This document shows, in pieces, positions 50,174-59,059 of a DNA stretch of 64,000 nt. A program made the translations under genes and the position numbers. Origin of the DNA: Pedobacter polaris (GTDB taxonomy: Bacteria > Bacteroidota > Bacteroidia > Sphingobacteriales > Sphingobacteriaceae); the NCBI RefSeq assembly GCF_005116505.1, contig NZ_SWBR01000001.1, forward strand, positions 682,001-746,000, in the 5' to 3' direction. The notes beneath the pieces were generated by a model, which saw only the letters and a program-made list of their open reading frames with translations, searched no databases and had not been told where the DNA came from. The first letter of the stretch is position 1. Every line of letters begins with the position of its first letter.

Positions 50174-51388
50174 CTAAAGACTCCTCATAACCATTTCTCC
50201 TGCCTCTTCCCCTGTCTGGCTACCAATTGCGATACCCATTCCATTGCAACGAACAGCACAAAAAACATTGGGTTTAACTTCATCAACAATTGGTGTGAGT
50301 TGTGGACCAAAAGCCATAATCCCGCTCCATTTATGTTCAATTTCGAAGTTAATTTTTGGAACAATTAGTTCTGTTAATAACTGCTGTAAAGCATTTTGGA
50401 TTAATGCAGTTTCTCCAAATTCAGTAGTCTCCTCTGCAGAAAAATTTAAATTTCTACCACCACCCAAAAGGATTCTACCATCAATATTTCTAAAATAGTA
50501 ATAGCCTTTATCATAATGGAAAGTCCCTTTAATTTTTAAGTTTTGAATAGGTTTGGTAACTATTACTTGCCCTCGGCCAGGTACAACAGCTAAATCTGGC
50601 AATAATTCATTTACAAAAGCATTGTTTGTGAGCAGAACTCTTTTACAAGTAAAACGCCCTTGTTGGGTTAATAAATTCACTCCATTATCCTCATGTATTA
50701 TATCCTCTACTTTACAGTTATTGTAAATTTGAATACCCACTGACATTGCTTTTGACACGAGCGCCTTCATCATCAATCCAGGATCAATTTGTGCTTCTAA
50801 TTTATTTTCTATAAGAGTAATAACACCGTTAAATCCAAACAAGTTAATTTTGGCATTGGCTTCGTTATAAACATCTTTTTGTAGCACAATATCTTCAATT
50901 AATGCATTAAAATGGCTTAATTTTGATACACAATCATTTGCTAAAACCTGCTGATCAGATTTAAATAATTCATATCCGCCATGATTTTTAAAGGATATAT
51001 TGTCATCACCAAGCAAATTTCTAAGCTTTAATAGGCCTTTCCACCGTTTTGAAATCAGGCTGTGTAAACCGTCTGTACCGCTTAATTTTTCTTGTTCAAT
51101 TAGTTCTGAAATGCTTCCAAAGCAAGCGAACCCAGCATTTTTGGTACTCGCTCCTGAAGGCAAAAAACCTCTTTCTAGTATTAATACGCTTATTTTTGGA
51201 TTTTCATGTTTGATGGTAATTGCTGCATTCAATCCTACAATTCCGCTTCCAATAATAATAATGTCGGCATGAAAGAAATTTTTCTTTTCCCAGTAGGATA
51301 AATTAGTTGGCATAGCTCTAGGTTTTAACAATTTTAAATCTTTATTAAATATGGGAACACTTTTTGATTTATGCACAATGAAAAACAT
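50174..51388 (-). CDS. FAD-dependent oxidoreductase (DadA/glycine-oxidase-like)
   Basis: 404 aa. A Rossmann FAD motif, IIIIGSGIVGLNAAI, starts near residue 42, followed by GFLPSGASTKNAGFACFG, where GAST..N is a typical DAO-family cofactor/substrate loop. The C-terminus has a second flavin-contact block (CNGMGIAIGSQTGEEA). Likely substrates are amino acids or amines; none can be named. The N-terminal 26 residues before Met27 may not be translated, because the listed ATG lies only 11 bp from the divergent peptidase start and would overlap its promoter. Confidence 0.82.
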   Translation of the reverse strand: MFFIVHKSKSVPIFNKDLKLLKPRAMPTNLSYWEKKNFFHADIIIIGSGIVGLNAAITIKHENPKISVLILERGFLPSGASTKNAGFACFGSISELIEQEKLSGTDGLHSLISKRWKGLLKLRNLLGDDNISFKNHGGYELFKSDQQVLANDCVSKLSHFNALIEDIVLQKDVYNEANAKINLFGFNGVITLIENKLEAQIDPGLMMKALVSKAMSVGIQIYNNCKVEDIIHEDNGVNLLTQQGRFTCKRVLLTNNAFVNELLPDLAVVPGRGQVIVTKPIQNLKIKGTFHYDKGYYYFRNIDGRILLGGGRNLNFSAEETTEFGETALIQNALQQLLTELIVPKINFEIEHKWSGIMAFGPQLTPIVDEVKPNVFCAVRCNGMGIAIGSQTGEEAGEMVMRSL

Positions 51389-51399
51389 ACATTATCGAT

Positions 51400-52095
51400 A
51401 TGGGAACCTATTTAATTTTAATCATCCCGATATTATTGTTGAGCATGTTTGTGCAGTGGCGATTTAGAAATAAATTTTCTAAATATGCAGAAATGCAGCT
51501 CAACTCTGCGCTATCGGGTAAGGAAGTAGCTGAAAAAATGCTACATGACAATGGAATTTACGATGTAAATGTGCTGAGTTTAGAAGGGCAATTAACAGAT
51601 CACTATAATCCGGCAACAAGAACAGTAAATTTAAGTACAGATGTATATTATGGACGAAGCGTTGCTGCTGCCGCTGTAGCTGCACACGAATGCGGACATG
51701 CGGTTCAACACGCTAAATCTTATCATTGGCTACAGTTTCGCTCTAGCATGGTGCCATTAGTGAGCATCTCTTCAAATTTGTTGCAATGGGTGCTTTTAAT
51801 AGGTATTATGCTTATTATTTTTAAAGGCACACCAGTTGTGTTGGCTATTGGAGTAGGTGGCTTAGCGCTTGTTACTATATTTAGTATTATTACACTACCT
51901 GTAGAGTTTGATGCAAGTAAAAGAGCTTTAATCTGGTTAAAAAATAACAGAAGTGTAATGTACACTGATGAAGAAAATGTACAAGCAAAAGATGCGCTTT
52001 GGTGGGCGGCTATGACTTATGTAGTTGCAGCTTTGGGTGCATTGGCTAACTTACTGTATTACGCTTCAATGCTGTTTGGCAGAGGGCGAGACTAA
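51400..52095 (+). CDS. Membrane zinc metallopeptidase (YugP family)
   Basis: 231 aa. N-terminal membrane segment (about 3-18), zinc motif AAHECGHAVQH (HExxH, near residues 91-95), then two or three hydrophobic segments (about 124-165 and near the C-terminus). The block YNPATRTVNLSTDVYYGRSVAA precedes the zinc site, as in YugP/PF04298 proteins. The function is unknown but membrane quality control is plausible. It is divergent from the FAD oxidoreductase and ends in a terminator. Confidence 0.88.
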   Translation: MGTYLILIIPILLLSMFVQWRFRNKFSKYAEMQLNSALSGKEVAEKMLHDNGIYDVNVLSLEGQLTDHYNPATRTVNLSTDVYYGRSVAAAAVAAHECGHAVQHAKSYHWLQFRSSMVPLVSISSNLLQWVLLIGIMLIIFKGTPVVLAIGVGGLALVTIFSIITLPVEFDASKRALIWLKNNRSVMYTDEENVQAKDALWWAAMTYVVAALGALANLLYYASMLFGRGRD

Positions 52096-52116
52096 AAATA
52101 TTAAATGAGAGCTAAG

Positions 52117-52146
52117 AGGATGGTATTAATTTATCATCCTTTTTTT
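52117..52146 (+). terminator. Terminator after the YugP-family gene
   Basis: AGGATGGTA (52117-52125) pairs with TATCATCCT (52132-52140), with one G-U pair and loop TTAATT, followed by six to seven T. Confidence 0.85.
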
Positions 52147-52205
52147 GTGAAAATTTGGTGCTGCTTTTCAGAAAATTCCGCGCTACCTTTCATCAATATT
52201 TTTGT

Positions 52206-52228
52206 CCTTCGACAAGCTCAGGATGACA
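52206..52228. repeat. TTCGACAAGCTCAG repeat, single arm
   Basis: CCTTCGACAAGCTCAGGATGACA, a near-canonical member of the family listed at 43053-43110. With the next three features it makes up most of the 355-bp gap 52096-52450. Confidence 0.7.
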
Positions 52229-52265
52229 AAAAGTATATCAGGGCCATCGTTTTTATGAACCAAGT

Positions 52266-52292
52266 AGGCGCTAATGGGACAAAGTAGCGCCT
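52266..52292 (+). repeat. Perfect 8-bp inverted repeat AGGCGCTA
   Basis: AGGCGCTA (52266-52273) and TAGCGCCT (52285-52292) form a GC-rich hairpin followed by GTATTTTG. It may be a second, weak terminator or the start of the element at 52296-52401. Confidence 0.5.
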
Positions 52293-52295
52293 GTA

Positions 52296-52401
52296 TTTTG
52301 TAAAATAAACCTGATGGAAGTGAGCACGAAACGAAGTGAAGTAAAACGGACAGCAGGGCGACATTCGCAAAGAACTACTGACATTGTTTTACAAATAAAA
52401 C
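52296..52401. repeat. Element bounded by TTTTGTAAAATAAA and TTTTACAAATAAAA
   Basis: About 105 bp. Short AT-rich inverted boundaries enclose a less AT-rich core with AAGTGAGCACGAAACGAAG and GGACAGCAGGGCGACATTC. No ORF. It looks like a small non-coding mobile or repeat unit, but I see only one copy in the window. Confidence 0.4.
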
Positions 52402-52417
52402 TTTAATTTTTAAAGAT

Positions 52418-52440
52418 GCTTCGACAGGCTCAGCATGACA
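52418..52440. repeat. TTCGACAGGCTCAG repeat, single arm
   Basis: GCTTCGACAGGCTCAGCATGACA, same family as 52206-52228. It lies immediately past the apaG stop. Confidence 0.7.
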
Positions 52441-52450
52441 GTCTTAAATA

Positions 52451-52837
52451 TTAATTTAACCTATAGGGAACAATCAATTGAAATTCTGGAATTTCTACTT
52501 TAAAGCTGGTTTCTAGTACAAGATTATGCATAGTATAATTACCACGCATACTGCCCATGTCTGTTTTTAAATTGCAGCCAGAAACATAGGCATAATTTTC
52601 ACCTGATTCTATAACAGGCTGTATACCAACAACACCTTCCCCCTCAACTTCCCTTACTGTGCCGTTGCTATCGAAGATAAACCATTTTCTACGCATTAAT
52701 TGTATTGCATGATCAGACATGTTCTCTACCTCAATGCGGTAAGCAAACATAAAATGTTCGTTAGCGGGTTTGGAATGTTCGTCTTGGTAAATGGTTTCTA
52801 CCGAAATTTTTACACCGTCTGTTATTGCTGTAACCAT
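52451..52837 (-). CDS. apaG: ApaG domain protein
   Basis: 128 aa, immunoglobulin/fibronectin-like ApaG fold. Family blocks: FMFAYRIEVENMSDHAIQL, RRKWFIFDSNGTVREVEGEGVVGIQPVI, and GCNLKTDMGSMRGNY. The molecular function is unclear; in enterobacteria it is linked to Co/Mg resistance and diadenosine tetraphosphate phenotypes. It lies 30 bp after dusB on the same strand, so they are probably co-transcribed. Confidence 0.94.
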   Translation of the reverse strand: MVTAITDGVKISVETIYQDEHSKPANEHFMFAYRIEVENMSDHAIQLMRRKWFIFDSNGTVREVEGEGVVGIQPVIESGENYAYVSGCNLKTDMGSMRGNYTMHNLVLETSFKVEIPEFQLIVPYRLN

Positions 52838-52867
52838 TTGATAAATTTATAAAATGCTTTTCAATAA

Positions 52868-53875
52868 TCAAGCCATTTCTGAAAAGGGTAAAATATGCTC
52901 ATATTTCTCTGCCACTTCGTCTAATATTTGATGAATGGTTTCGATGTTTTCTTCTTTAACCAATAGCATTCTGTAAGGTTTAAAGTCTGGCAATCCTTTA
53001 AAATAGTTAGCATAATGGCGCCTCATTTCAAATACACCAACTTTTGGGCCTTTCCATTCTATTGATTTATCAAGATGTGTTCTGCAGGCAATTATCCTTT
53101 CTTCTAGCGTTGGCCCAGGTAAAATTTCACCTGTTTTAAAGAAATGTTTTACTTCTCTAAAAATCCAAGGATAACCAATTGCGGCTCTTCCAATCATGAT
53201 TCCATCTACCTCGTATTCCATTCTCCAGTTGGCGGCTTTTTCCACACTATCTACATCCCCATTGCCAAAAATTGGAATTTTAATACGTGGATTACGTTTA
53301 ATCTCTCTAATTAAAGTCCAATCGGCTTCACCTTTGTATAGTTGAGCTCTGGTGCGCCCATGAACTGTTAAAGCTTGGATACCAATATCTTGTAGGCGTT
53401 CTGCAACTTCTTCAATGTTTTTAGTATTGTCATCCCAACCTAAACGTGTTTTTACGGTAACTGGCAGGTGTGTCGCTTTAACAACAGCTGCTGTCATTTT
53501 TACCATTTTATCGATGTCTTGCAATAATGCAGACCCAGCGCCACGACAAGCCACATTTTTAACCGGACAACCATAGTTAATGTCCATTAAATCTGGCCCT
53601 GCAAGTGTTGCAATCTCTGTGGCTTCACGCATACTTTCGATGTCGCTACCAAAAATTTGAATGCCAATTGGTCTTTCGTATTCGAAAATATCAAGTTTTT
53701 TACGGCTTTTTGCAGCATCACGAATTAATCCTTCAGAAGAAATAAACTCTGTGTACATCAAATCTGCCCCACCTTGTTTGCATACATAACGGAAAGGTGG
53801 ATCGCTCACATCTTCCATCGGTGCTAACAATAAAGGGAATTCTCCCAAATCTATATTTCCTATCTTTACAGACAT
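52868..53875 (-). CDS. dusB: tRNA-dihydrouridine synthase
   Basis: 335 aa from the ATG at 53875. FMN enzyme that reduces uridines in the tRNA D-loop. FMN/TIM-barrel block APMEDVSDPPFRYVCKQ is at residues 18-34, and the catalytic Cys is Cys103 in NYGCPVKNVACRGAGS. HGRTRAQLYKG and GNGDVDS follow. An upstream in-frame ATG at 53938 would add 21 residues, but those codons overlap a -7 box (53905-53912) and the divergent CPBP gene, so I reject it. apaG follows. Confidence 0.94.
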   Translation of the reverse strand: MSVKIGNIDLGEFPLLLAPMEDVSDPPFRYVCKQGGADLMYTEFISSEGLIRDAAKSRKKLDIFEYERPIGIQIFGSDIESMREATEIATLAGPDLMDINYGCPVKNVACRGAGSALLQDIDKMVKMTAAVVKATHLPVTVKTRLGWDDNTKNIEEVAERLQDIGIQALTVHGRTRAQLYKGEADWTLIREIKRNPRIKIPIFGNGDVDSVEKAANWRMEYEVDGIMIGRAAIGYPWIFREVKHFFKTGEILPGPTLEERIIACRTHLDKSIEWKGPKVGVFEMRRHYANYFKGLPDFKPYRMLLVKEENIETIHQILDEVAEKYEHILPFSEMA

Positions 53876-53904
53876 TTTTCTATCTTCAAACCAAATTAAT
53901 GATG

Positions 53905-53912
53905 CAAAGGTA
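53905..53912 (-). promoter_or_regulatory. -7 box for dusB
   Basis: On the minus strand TACCTTTG matches TAnnTTTG exactly. The transcript would start near 53898, about 23 nt before the ATG at 53875, which supports the shorter start. Confidence 0.55.
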
Positions 53913-53927
53913 CGAAAATTCAAAATA

Positions 53928-54851
53928 ATGCAATTCAATCAACCAATTAGAGAAGAAAATCATCCGCTATTACAGCTTTTAATACTAGGAATTAGTGCTT
54001 TTGTTGGGTTAATTGTTTTCATACTAATTGGCTTTGTAATTTGTATTGCTATTTATGGATTAGACTTAATTCATAATATGGATTGGATGACAGGCAAAGA
54101 TGTAAGATATGTTGGCGCCTTAAAAATCCTTATAACAGCACAGCAGATAGGTTTATTTTTGGTTCCTGCAATTATGCTCGCCATATTTGAGGGTAAAAAA
54201 CCACAGTATTTTTATGGGTTTAAAGCGCCTAAAATTAAGCTCTTAGCAATTGTATTTTTGATTATGCTTGGTTCAATTCCATTAATGGGTTGGATAAACG
54301 AACGAAATATGGCCATGCATTTACCAGATTTTTTAAGTGGATTGGAAAAGTGGATGAGAAGATTAGAAGATGAAGGTGCAATTACTACCAAAGCCATTTT
54401 AAAAGGAACATCTTTTGGTGCGCTCATTATCAATATGTTGGTAATAGCGGTAACTCCCGCTATTTGTGAAGAGCTTATATTTAGAGGCGGTTTACAAAGA
54501 ACAATTTTAAGATGGTTAAAAAATCCACACGTTGCCATTTGGATATCTGCAATTATATTTAGTACCATACATTTTCAATTTTTTGGCTTTTTTCCAAGAA
54601 TGTTTTTAGGGGCCGCTTTTGGTTATATCTACTTCTGGACAGGCAGTTTATGGTATACTGCATTTGCACATTTTATAAACAATGGATATGCAGTTGCAAT
54701 TGCTTGGTATTTGCAGAGAAATAATATGCCATTAGAGAAAGCAGACGAAACAAATATTCCCTTTTATGGAGTTATAATTAGTGCAATATTTACCCTAGCT
54801 TTGTTCTGGATTTTAAAAGACAATACCACCAAAAAAGAAGTAGAAGAATAG
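53928..54851 (+). CDS. CPBP-family intramembrane metalloprotease
   Basis: 307 aa with about eight hydrophobic segments. The CPBP/Abi (CAAX protease-like) motifs are present: EELIFRGG (EExxxR, near residues 184-190), FSTIHFQFFGFFPRM with the first metal His, and AFAHFINN with the second. The physiological substrate is unknown. It starts 52 bp from the dusB start in the divergent direction. cdsA follows 42 bp downstream after a leader repeat. Confidence 0.9.
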   Translation: MQFNQPIREENHPLLQLLILGISAFVGLIVFILIGFVICIAIYGLDLIHNMDWMTGKDVRYVGALKILITAQQIGLFLVPAIMLAIFEGKKPQYFYGFKAPKIKLLAIVFLIMLGSIPLMGWINERNMAMHLPDFLSGLEKWMRRLEDEGAITTKAILKGTSFGALIINMLVIAVTPAICEELIFRGGLQRTILRWLKNPHVAIWISAIIFSTIHFQFFGFFPRMFLGAAFGYIYFWTGSLWYTAFAHFINNGYAVAIAWYLQRNNMPLEKADETNIPFYGVIISAIFTLALFWILKDNTTKKEVEE

Positions 54852-54856
54852 AACCC

Positions 54857-54893
54857 AGTCTCAAATCACAATACTCACATCTCAAATCTAACA
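54857..54893 (+). repeat. Start-codon-abutting leader repeat (cdsA)
   Basis: The bases before the cdsA ATG are built of repeated TCTCAAATC, ACAATACTCACATC and TCTAACA. They resemble the tract before the ABC gene (4830-4862). Confidence 0.5.
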
Positions 54894-55703
54894 ATGAAGA
54901 CCAGAGCAATAACCGCTTTCTTTTTTACCATAGTAATGCTTGCCTCACTACTAAATGGTTACGCTTTTACGGGTTTCTACTTGGTATTAAGCATTGTTGC
55001 GTTATTAGAATTCTATAAAATGGTGAAAATTGGTGGCATTCGGCCACATAGAAATATTGGCATTTTTGCGGCATCAGTTATGTTCTCTTTAACCGCAGCA
55101 TATCATTTTTTTCAGTTCGAATTAAAGTATTTACTGCTAATTGTACCCTTAATATTCTCCGTTTTTATCTTCGAACTTTATAAAAAGAATAAAATCCCCT
55201 TTGCTAATATTTCTTACACATTTGTAGGTTTTATTTATGTAACGATCCCTTTTTGTTTTTTCTTTTCACTTGGCTTTTTGGTCGATTTTCATGTTTATAA
55301 TTTCCATTTACCATTGGCATTTTTATTATTGCTTTGGGCAAGTGATACAGGAGCTTATTTATTTGGCGTAAGATTCGGTAAAAATCGATTGTTTGAACGC
55401 CATTCCCCAAAAAAATCTTGGGAAGGTTTTTTTGGGGGGATGCTCACAAGTTTAGTAGTTTCTTATTTAATCTCCTTACAATTTACCGAGATGAGCGCTG
55501 CGGTTTGGGGCGGGATGTCTGTACTAATTGTTTGCTTCGGTACGCTTGGAGATCTAGTAGAATCGATGTTAAAAAGAAGCTTGGATACGAAAGATTCAGG
55601 AAGCTTTTTACCAGGGCATGGTGGCTTCTTAGACAGATTCGATGGGCTTTTAATTGCTGCACCAGTTGTTTATGTTTATCTGTATTTGATATTAAATCCA
55701 TAA
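54894..55703 (+). CDS. cdsA: Phosphatidate cytidylyltransferase (CDP-diglyceride synthase)
   Basis: 269 aa integral membrane enzyme making CDP-diacylglycerol, the precursor of phosphatidylethanolamine and anionic phospholipids. About seven or eight hydrophobic segments. The C-terminal CDS signature is intact: GDLVESMLKRSLDTKD followed by SGSFLPGHGGFLDRFD. An upstream ASDTGAYLFG block and KKSWEGFFGG also fit. Its neighbour on the same strand is the CPBP protease. Confidence 0.95.
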   Translation: MKTRAITAFFFTIVMLASLLNGYAFTGFYLVLSIVALLEFYKMVKIGGIRPHRNIGIFAASVMFSLTAAYHFFQFELKYLLLIVPLIFSVFIFELYKKNKIPFANISYTFVGFIYVTIPFCFFFSLGFLVDFHVYNFHLPLAFLLLLWASDTGAYLFGVRFGKNRLFERHSPKKSWEGFFGGMLTSLVVSYLISLQFTEMSAAVWGGMSVLIVCFGTLGDLVESMLKRSLDTKDSGSFLPGHGGFLDRFDGLLIAAPVVYVYLYLILNP

Positions 55704-55747
55704 ACCCTCACGAATAATCTTATCGTGTGAACTCTACCATTATCTCC

Positions 55748-55820
55748 GTCATTCGTGTGAAAATGGGAATTGTAAGCCAAATCAAAACGCATTACGATAC
55801 CCAATCGAGTTGGGTATGAC
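55748..55820 (+). repeat. Composite intergenic repeat (CCCAATCGAGTTGGG type), copy 2
   Basis: GTCATTCGTGTGAAAATGGG followed, after about 20 bp, by GCATTACGATACCCAATCGA and GTTGGGTATGAC. The second hairpin is identical to copy 1 (3033-3121). It lies in the gap between the convergent cdsA and thioesterase genes. Confidence 0.65.
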
Positions 55821-55912
55821 GCAATACAAAGTCAATTGATAAGAATAATCTGAAAAACCCTGAAAGGAACTTTTTCTTAGTTTGAATTAGACAATCAACA
55901 TGCTGAATTACG

Positions 55913-56299
55913 TTATTTAATAACCTGTGTAGGCTTTTTGTCCTCATCTATAGCTACAAATGTAAAATCGCCATGTACGGCTAGCTCTCTACCTTCAGCA
56001 TACATTTGCTCGATATAAATTTCTACATTAACTTTTATGCTGGTATTGCCTACATGAGTTACTTTACCAATTAACTCTACAATTGTGCCTGCAGGAATAG
56101 CTTTTTTAAAATCTATTCTATCACTACTTACCGTAACCATGATTTGCCTGCTAAACCTTGTTGCTGTGATAAATGCTACCTCATCCATCATGTGCATAGC
56201 TGCGCCACCAAAAAGGGTGTCATAATGATTAGTGGTATTGGGAAAAACAGCTTTAAAAATACTGGTCTGTGAGGAGATAATTTTTTCTTCTAATGTCAT
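55913..56299 (-). CDS. Acyl-CoA thioesterase (hot-dog fold, YciA-like)
   Basis: 128 aa. Hydrolyses acyl-CoA to free acid and CoA. Hot-dog motif block: NTTNHYDTLFGGAAMHMMDE, with Asn/Asp and Glu residues in the usual catalytic positions, then VTVSSDRIDFKKAIPAGT, a typical YciA/cytosolic thioesterase block. The substrate length is unknown. It is located 50 bp downstream of metE on the same strand, with a hairpin between. Confidence 0.9.
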   Translation of the reverse strand: MTLEEKIISSQTSIFKAVFPNTTNHYDTLFGGAAMHMMDEVAFITATRFSRQIMVTVSSDRIDFKKAIPAGTIVELIGKVTHVGNTSIKVNVEIYIEQMYAEGRELAVHGDFTFVAIDEDKKPTQVIK

Positions 56300-56313
56300 T
56301 TTGTTTTTTTTAA

Positions 56314-56339
56314 TAAGCCCGCTGAAACTTTCAACGGGC
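56314..56339 (-). terminator. Hairpin between metE and the thioesterase gene
   Basis: AGCCCGCTGAAA pairs with TTTCAACGGGCT (one wobble). The T-run on the minus strand is poor (TTATTAAAA), so it may be a weak terminator or a processing site. Confidence 0.45.
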
Positions 56340-56349
56340 TATGTTTGTA

Positions 56350-58653
56350 TTAATCTTTACGCATTTCTTTAGCGGCTTCTACCATTTCTATCAATGCTTT
56401 TTTGGTTTCGTCCCAACCACGAGTTTTTAGTCCGCAATCTGGATTTACCCATAACTGTTCTTGAGGAATTACTGCCTTTGCTTTTTTCAGTAGATGTATC
56501 ATCTCTTCCCTTTTTGGCACCCTTGGAGAATGGATATCATATACACCAGGGCCAATTTCATTCGGATAATTGAAGTCTGCAAAAACATCCAAAAGCTCCA
56601 TTTGAGATCTTGATGTTTCAATTGTAATTACATCAGCGTCCATGTCTGCAATATTTTTAATAATATCATTAAATTCAGAATAGCACATATGCGTATGGAT
56701 TTGGGTTTCATCTTGTACACCACTTGCAGAAATTCTAAAAGCTTTAATCGCCCAGTTTAGGTAGTTTTGCCAAGCCTCTTTTCTCAGCGGAAGCCCTTCT
56801 CTAATTGCAGGCTCATCAATTTGAATAATTTTTATACCTGCTTTTTCTAGATCGCAAACTTCGTCTCTTATTGCTAATGCTATTTGAGTACAAGTTTCTG
56901 CTCTTGGCTGATCGTTTCTAACAAAAGACCATTGTAAAATAGTTACAGGACCTGTTAACATGCCCTTCATGTATTTTGATGTTAATGATTGTGCGTAAAC
57001 TGTCCAGTTTAATGTCATTGGCTCAGGTCTTTTTACATCTCCATAAATAATAGGCGGCTTTACACAGCGTGAGCCATAACTTTGCACCCAACCGTTTTTA
57101 GAGAAAGTAAAACCCTCTAATTGCTCACCAAAATATTCAACCATATCATTTCTTTCGAACTCCCCATGTACCAATACATCTAATCCAATTTCTTCTTGCC
57201 ATTTTACAGCTTTAGCTGTTTCGTCTGCAATTAAATCATCATATTGTTTTTGGGATAAATCACCTTTTTTATACTTAGCTCTCCAACTTCTTACCTCTGT
57301 AGTTTGTGGAAAAGAACCAATTGTTGTAGTAGTATAAGCTGGAAGATTTAAGGCTGCTCGTTGTTTCATTTTACGAGTAGAAAAAACGTTTAAACGCTCA
57401 GCATCCTTAGTAACAATTGCTTTTACACGGGTTTTTACCTCTGGATTATGAATAAGATCAGAAGTTTTTCTGTTTTGTTGGGCTAGTTTATTTTCGGCAA
57501 ATTTCGTTTCAGCAGCCGTTCCTTGTTCTTTAGTTGCCAACTGTTTAAGAACTACTACTTCTGCAATTTTCTGTTTTGCAAAAGCCATCCATTGTTTAAT
57601 TTCAGGAGTTAATGTTTTCTCATTTGTTTCATTATCTAAATCGCAAGGTGAATGGATTAATGAGCATGATGGAGCAATCCAAACCCTTTCTTCTCCAATC
57701 TTTTTAACAGCATGGTCAATTATTGATAATGAATTTTCAAAATCATTCTTCCAAATATTCCTTCCATCTACTAAACCAAGCGATAGAATTGTTCTATCAC
57801 CTAATACCTCAAGAACTTTATCCAGTTGTTGAGGCGCTCTAACTAAATCTATGTGTAAAACTGTTATAGGTAAGCTTGCTGCAAGTTCAGTGTTGTTATC
57901 AAGGGCATCAAAATAAGTAGCCAGAACTATTTTTAATCTTGGAAAAGCATTGCTGATTTGTCTATAAGTTTCTTGAAAGGCCTTTTGTTCTTTTTCATTT
58001 AAATCTAAAGCTAAAAAAGGTTCGTCAAATTGTACATATTCTACATTTAGTGCATCAAGCCGTGTTAAAATGTCTATGTAGACAGGTAAAAGATTTTTAA
58101 TTAGGTCTATTTTTTCAAACCCATTCTCTTTCTCTTTTCCTAATAATAGGTAAGAAATTGGGCCAATTAGAACAGGTTTAGTAGTAATTCCTAATTGTTT
58201 TGCTTCATAAAACTCATCAATTATCTTAGTAGAGAATAATTTAAACTGCTGGTTTTTATAAAACTCTGGAACCAGGTAATGATAATTGGTATCAAACCAT
58301 TTTGTCATTTCCATTGCTATGATATCCAAACCATCTTGTTGATAACCCCTGGCCATGGCAAAATATAAATCTAACTCTGTATTTCCCTTTTTAAGAATTA
58401 CTTCATTATACCTCTTTGGTATGGCACCAAACATTAAAGAATGATCAAGTACCTGATCATAAAATGAAAAATCATTGGATGGGATAATAGCTATCCCCGT
58501 TTGTTTCTGCATTTGCCAATTTTCTTGACGAATGTTTTTTCCAACTTGTAGTACTGTTTTGTGTCCAGTCTTTGCTGCCCAGTAATTTTCGCAGACTTTT
58601 TTTAACTCTCTGTGGCTACCAATTCGCGGGTATCCTAAATTTTGCGTTAGCAT
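56350..58653 (-). CDS. metE: Cobalamin-independent methionine synthase
   Basis: 767 aa. Transfers the methyl group of 5-methyl-THF (triglutamate) to homocysteine without B12. It has two TIM-barrel halves. The zinc/homocysteine site is in the C-terminal half: His and Cys in IHTHMCYSEF, Glu in ITIETSRS, Cys in VNPDCGLKTRG. N-terminal block NLGYPRIGSHRELKK and the central TTTIGSFPQTTEVR are family marks. A cobalamin riboswitch lies about 200 bp upstream, so expression should fall when B12 is present. Confidence 0.97.
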   Translation of the reverse strand: MLTQNLGYPRIGSHRELKKVCENYWAAKTGHKTVLQVGKNIRQENWQMQKQTGIAIIPSNDFSFYDQVLDHSLMFGAIPKRYNEVILKKGNTELDLYFAMARGYQQDGLDIIAMEMTKWFDTNYHYLVPEFYKNQQFKLFSTKIIDEFYEAKQLGITTKPVLIGPISYLLLGKEKENGFEKIDLIKNLLPVYIDILTRLDALNVEYVQFDEPFLALDLNEKEQKAFQETYRQISNAFPRLKIVLATYFDALDNNTELAASLPITVLHIDLVRAPQQLDKVLEVLGDRTILSLGLVDGRNIWKNDFENSLSIIDHAVKKIGEERVWIAPSCSLIHSPCDLDNETNEKTLTPEIKQWMAFAKQKIAEVVVLKQLATKEQGTAAETKFAENKLAQQNRKTSDLIHNPEVKTRVKAIVTKDAERLNVFSTRKMKQRAALNLPAYTTTTIGSFPQTTEVRSWRAKYKKGDLSQKQYDDLIADETAKAVKWQEEIGLDVLVHGEFERNDMVEYFGEQLEGFTFSKNGWVQSYGSRCVKPPIIYGDVKRPEPMTLNWTVYAQSLTSKYMKGMLTGPVTILQWSFVRNDQPRAETCTQIALAIRDEVCDLEKAGIKIIQIDEPAIREGLPLRKEAWQNYLNWAIKAFRISASGVQDETQIHTHMCYSEFNDIIKNIADMDADVITIETSRSQMELLDVFADFNYPNEIGPGVYDIHSPRVPKREEMIHLLKKAKAVIPQEQLWVNPDCGLKTRGWDETKKALIEMVEAAKEMRKD

Positions 58654-58850
58654 TTCTTTTAAAGATTAAATTAATAAATCGTTTAAAAGCCCTTAAGCAT
58701 TATTGCGCTCTAAAAACAAACAAAAGGAAAAGGCACACAAATTCCATGTATATCTTATAAGGTACACAAATGGTAATAAAAGTTAATTTATTGGAATAAA
58801 TATCGACCTGACCAATTGCTTTATTTCGCGAAAGCATCGTCAATTCAATA

Positions 58851-59030
58851 ATGGCAGGTCTCCTGGCTTACCTCCAAATTATCGCCTTCCCATAATTATA
58901 CAGTGGCATATTTGATAATTTGTTTTTATCCTTACAAAAAAGGAAGAGGTTTACAGTTGCGCGACAGCTCGTGATTTGAACACGATTCCCTATTAATCTA
59001 CAGCTAAGTAAAACCGTTATCGGTTGATGA
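58851..59030 (-). promoter_or_regulatory. Cobalamin (AdoCbl) riboswitch controlling metE
   Basis: On the minus strand the conserved blocks appear in order: AATAGGGAAT, AATCACGAGCTGTCGCGCAA, CTGTAAACCTC, GCCACTG, GGGAAGGCG, and finally GGTAAGCCAGGAGACCTGCC. This is the standard B12-box class. The transcript then runs about 200 nt to the metE ATG. GACCTG at the aptamer end can pair with CAGGTC at 58805-58810 just downstream, a possible switching element. The gap 58654-58850 has no clear intrinsic terminator, so control may act on translation. Confidence 0.93.
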
Positions 59031-59059
59031 AAAAATAAAGTTAAGAACTTACATCAAAA

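Noticed and set aside
53876..53938. Upstream ATG extension of dusB
   Set aside because: It overlaps a perfect -7 box and the divergent CPBP gene start; the family N-terminus fits the ATG at 53875.
55418..55717. 99-codon plus-strand frame in the cdsA 3' half
   Set aside because: It is an out-of-frame shadow of the highly conserved CdsA signature region.
58654..58850. Intrinsic terminator between the B12 aptamer and metE
   Set aside because: No GC-rich stem with a following T-run is visible on the minus strand there.
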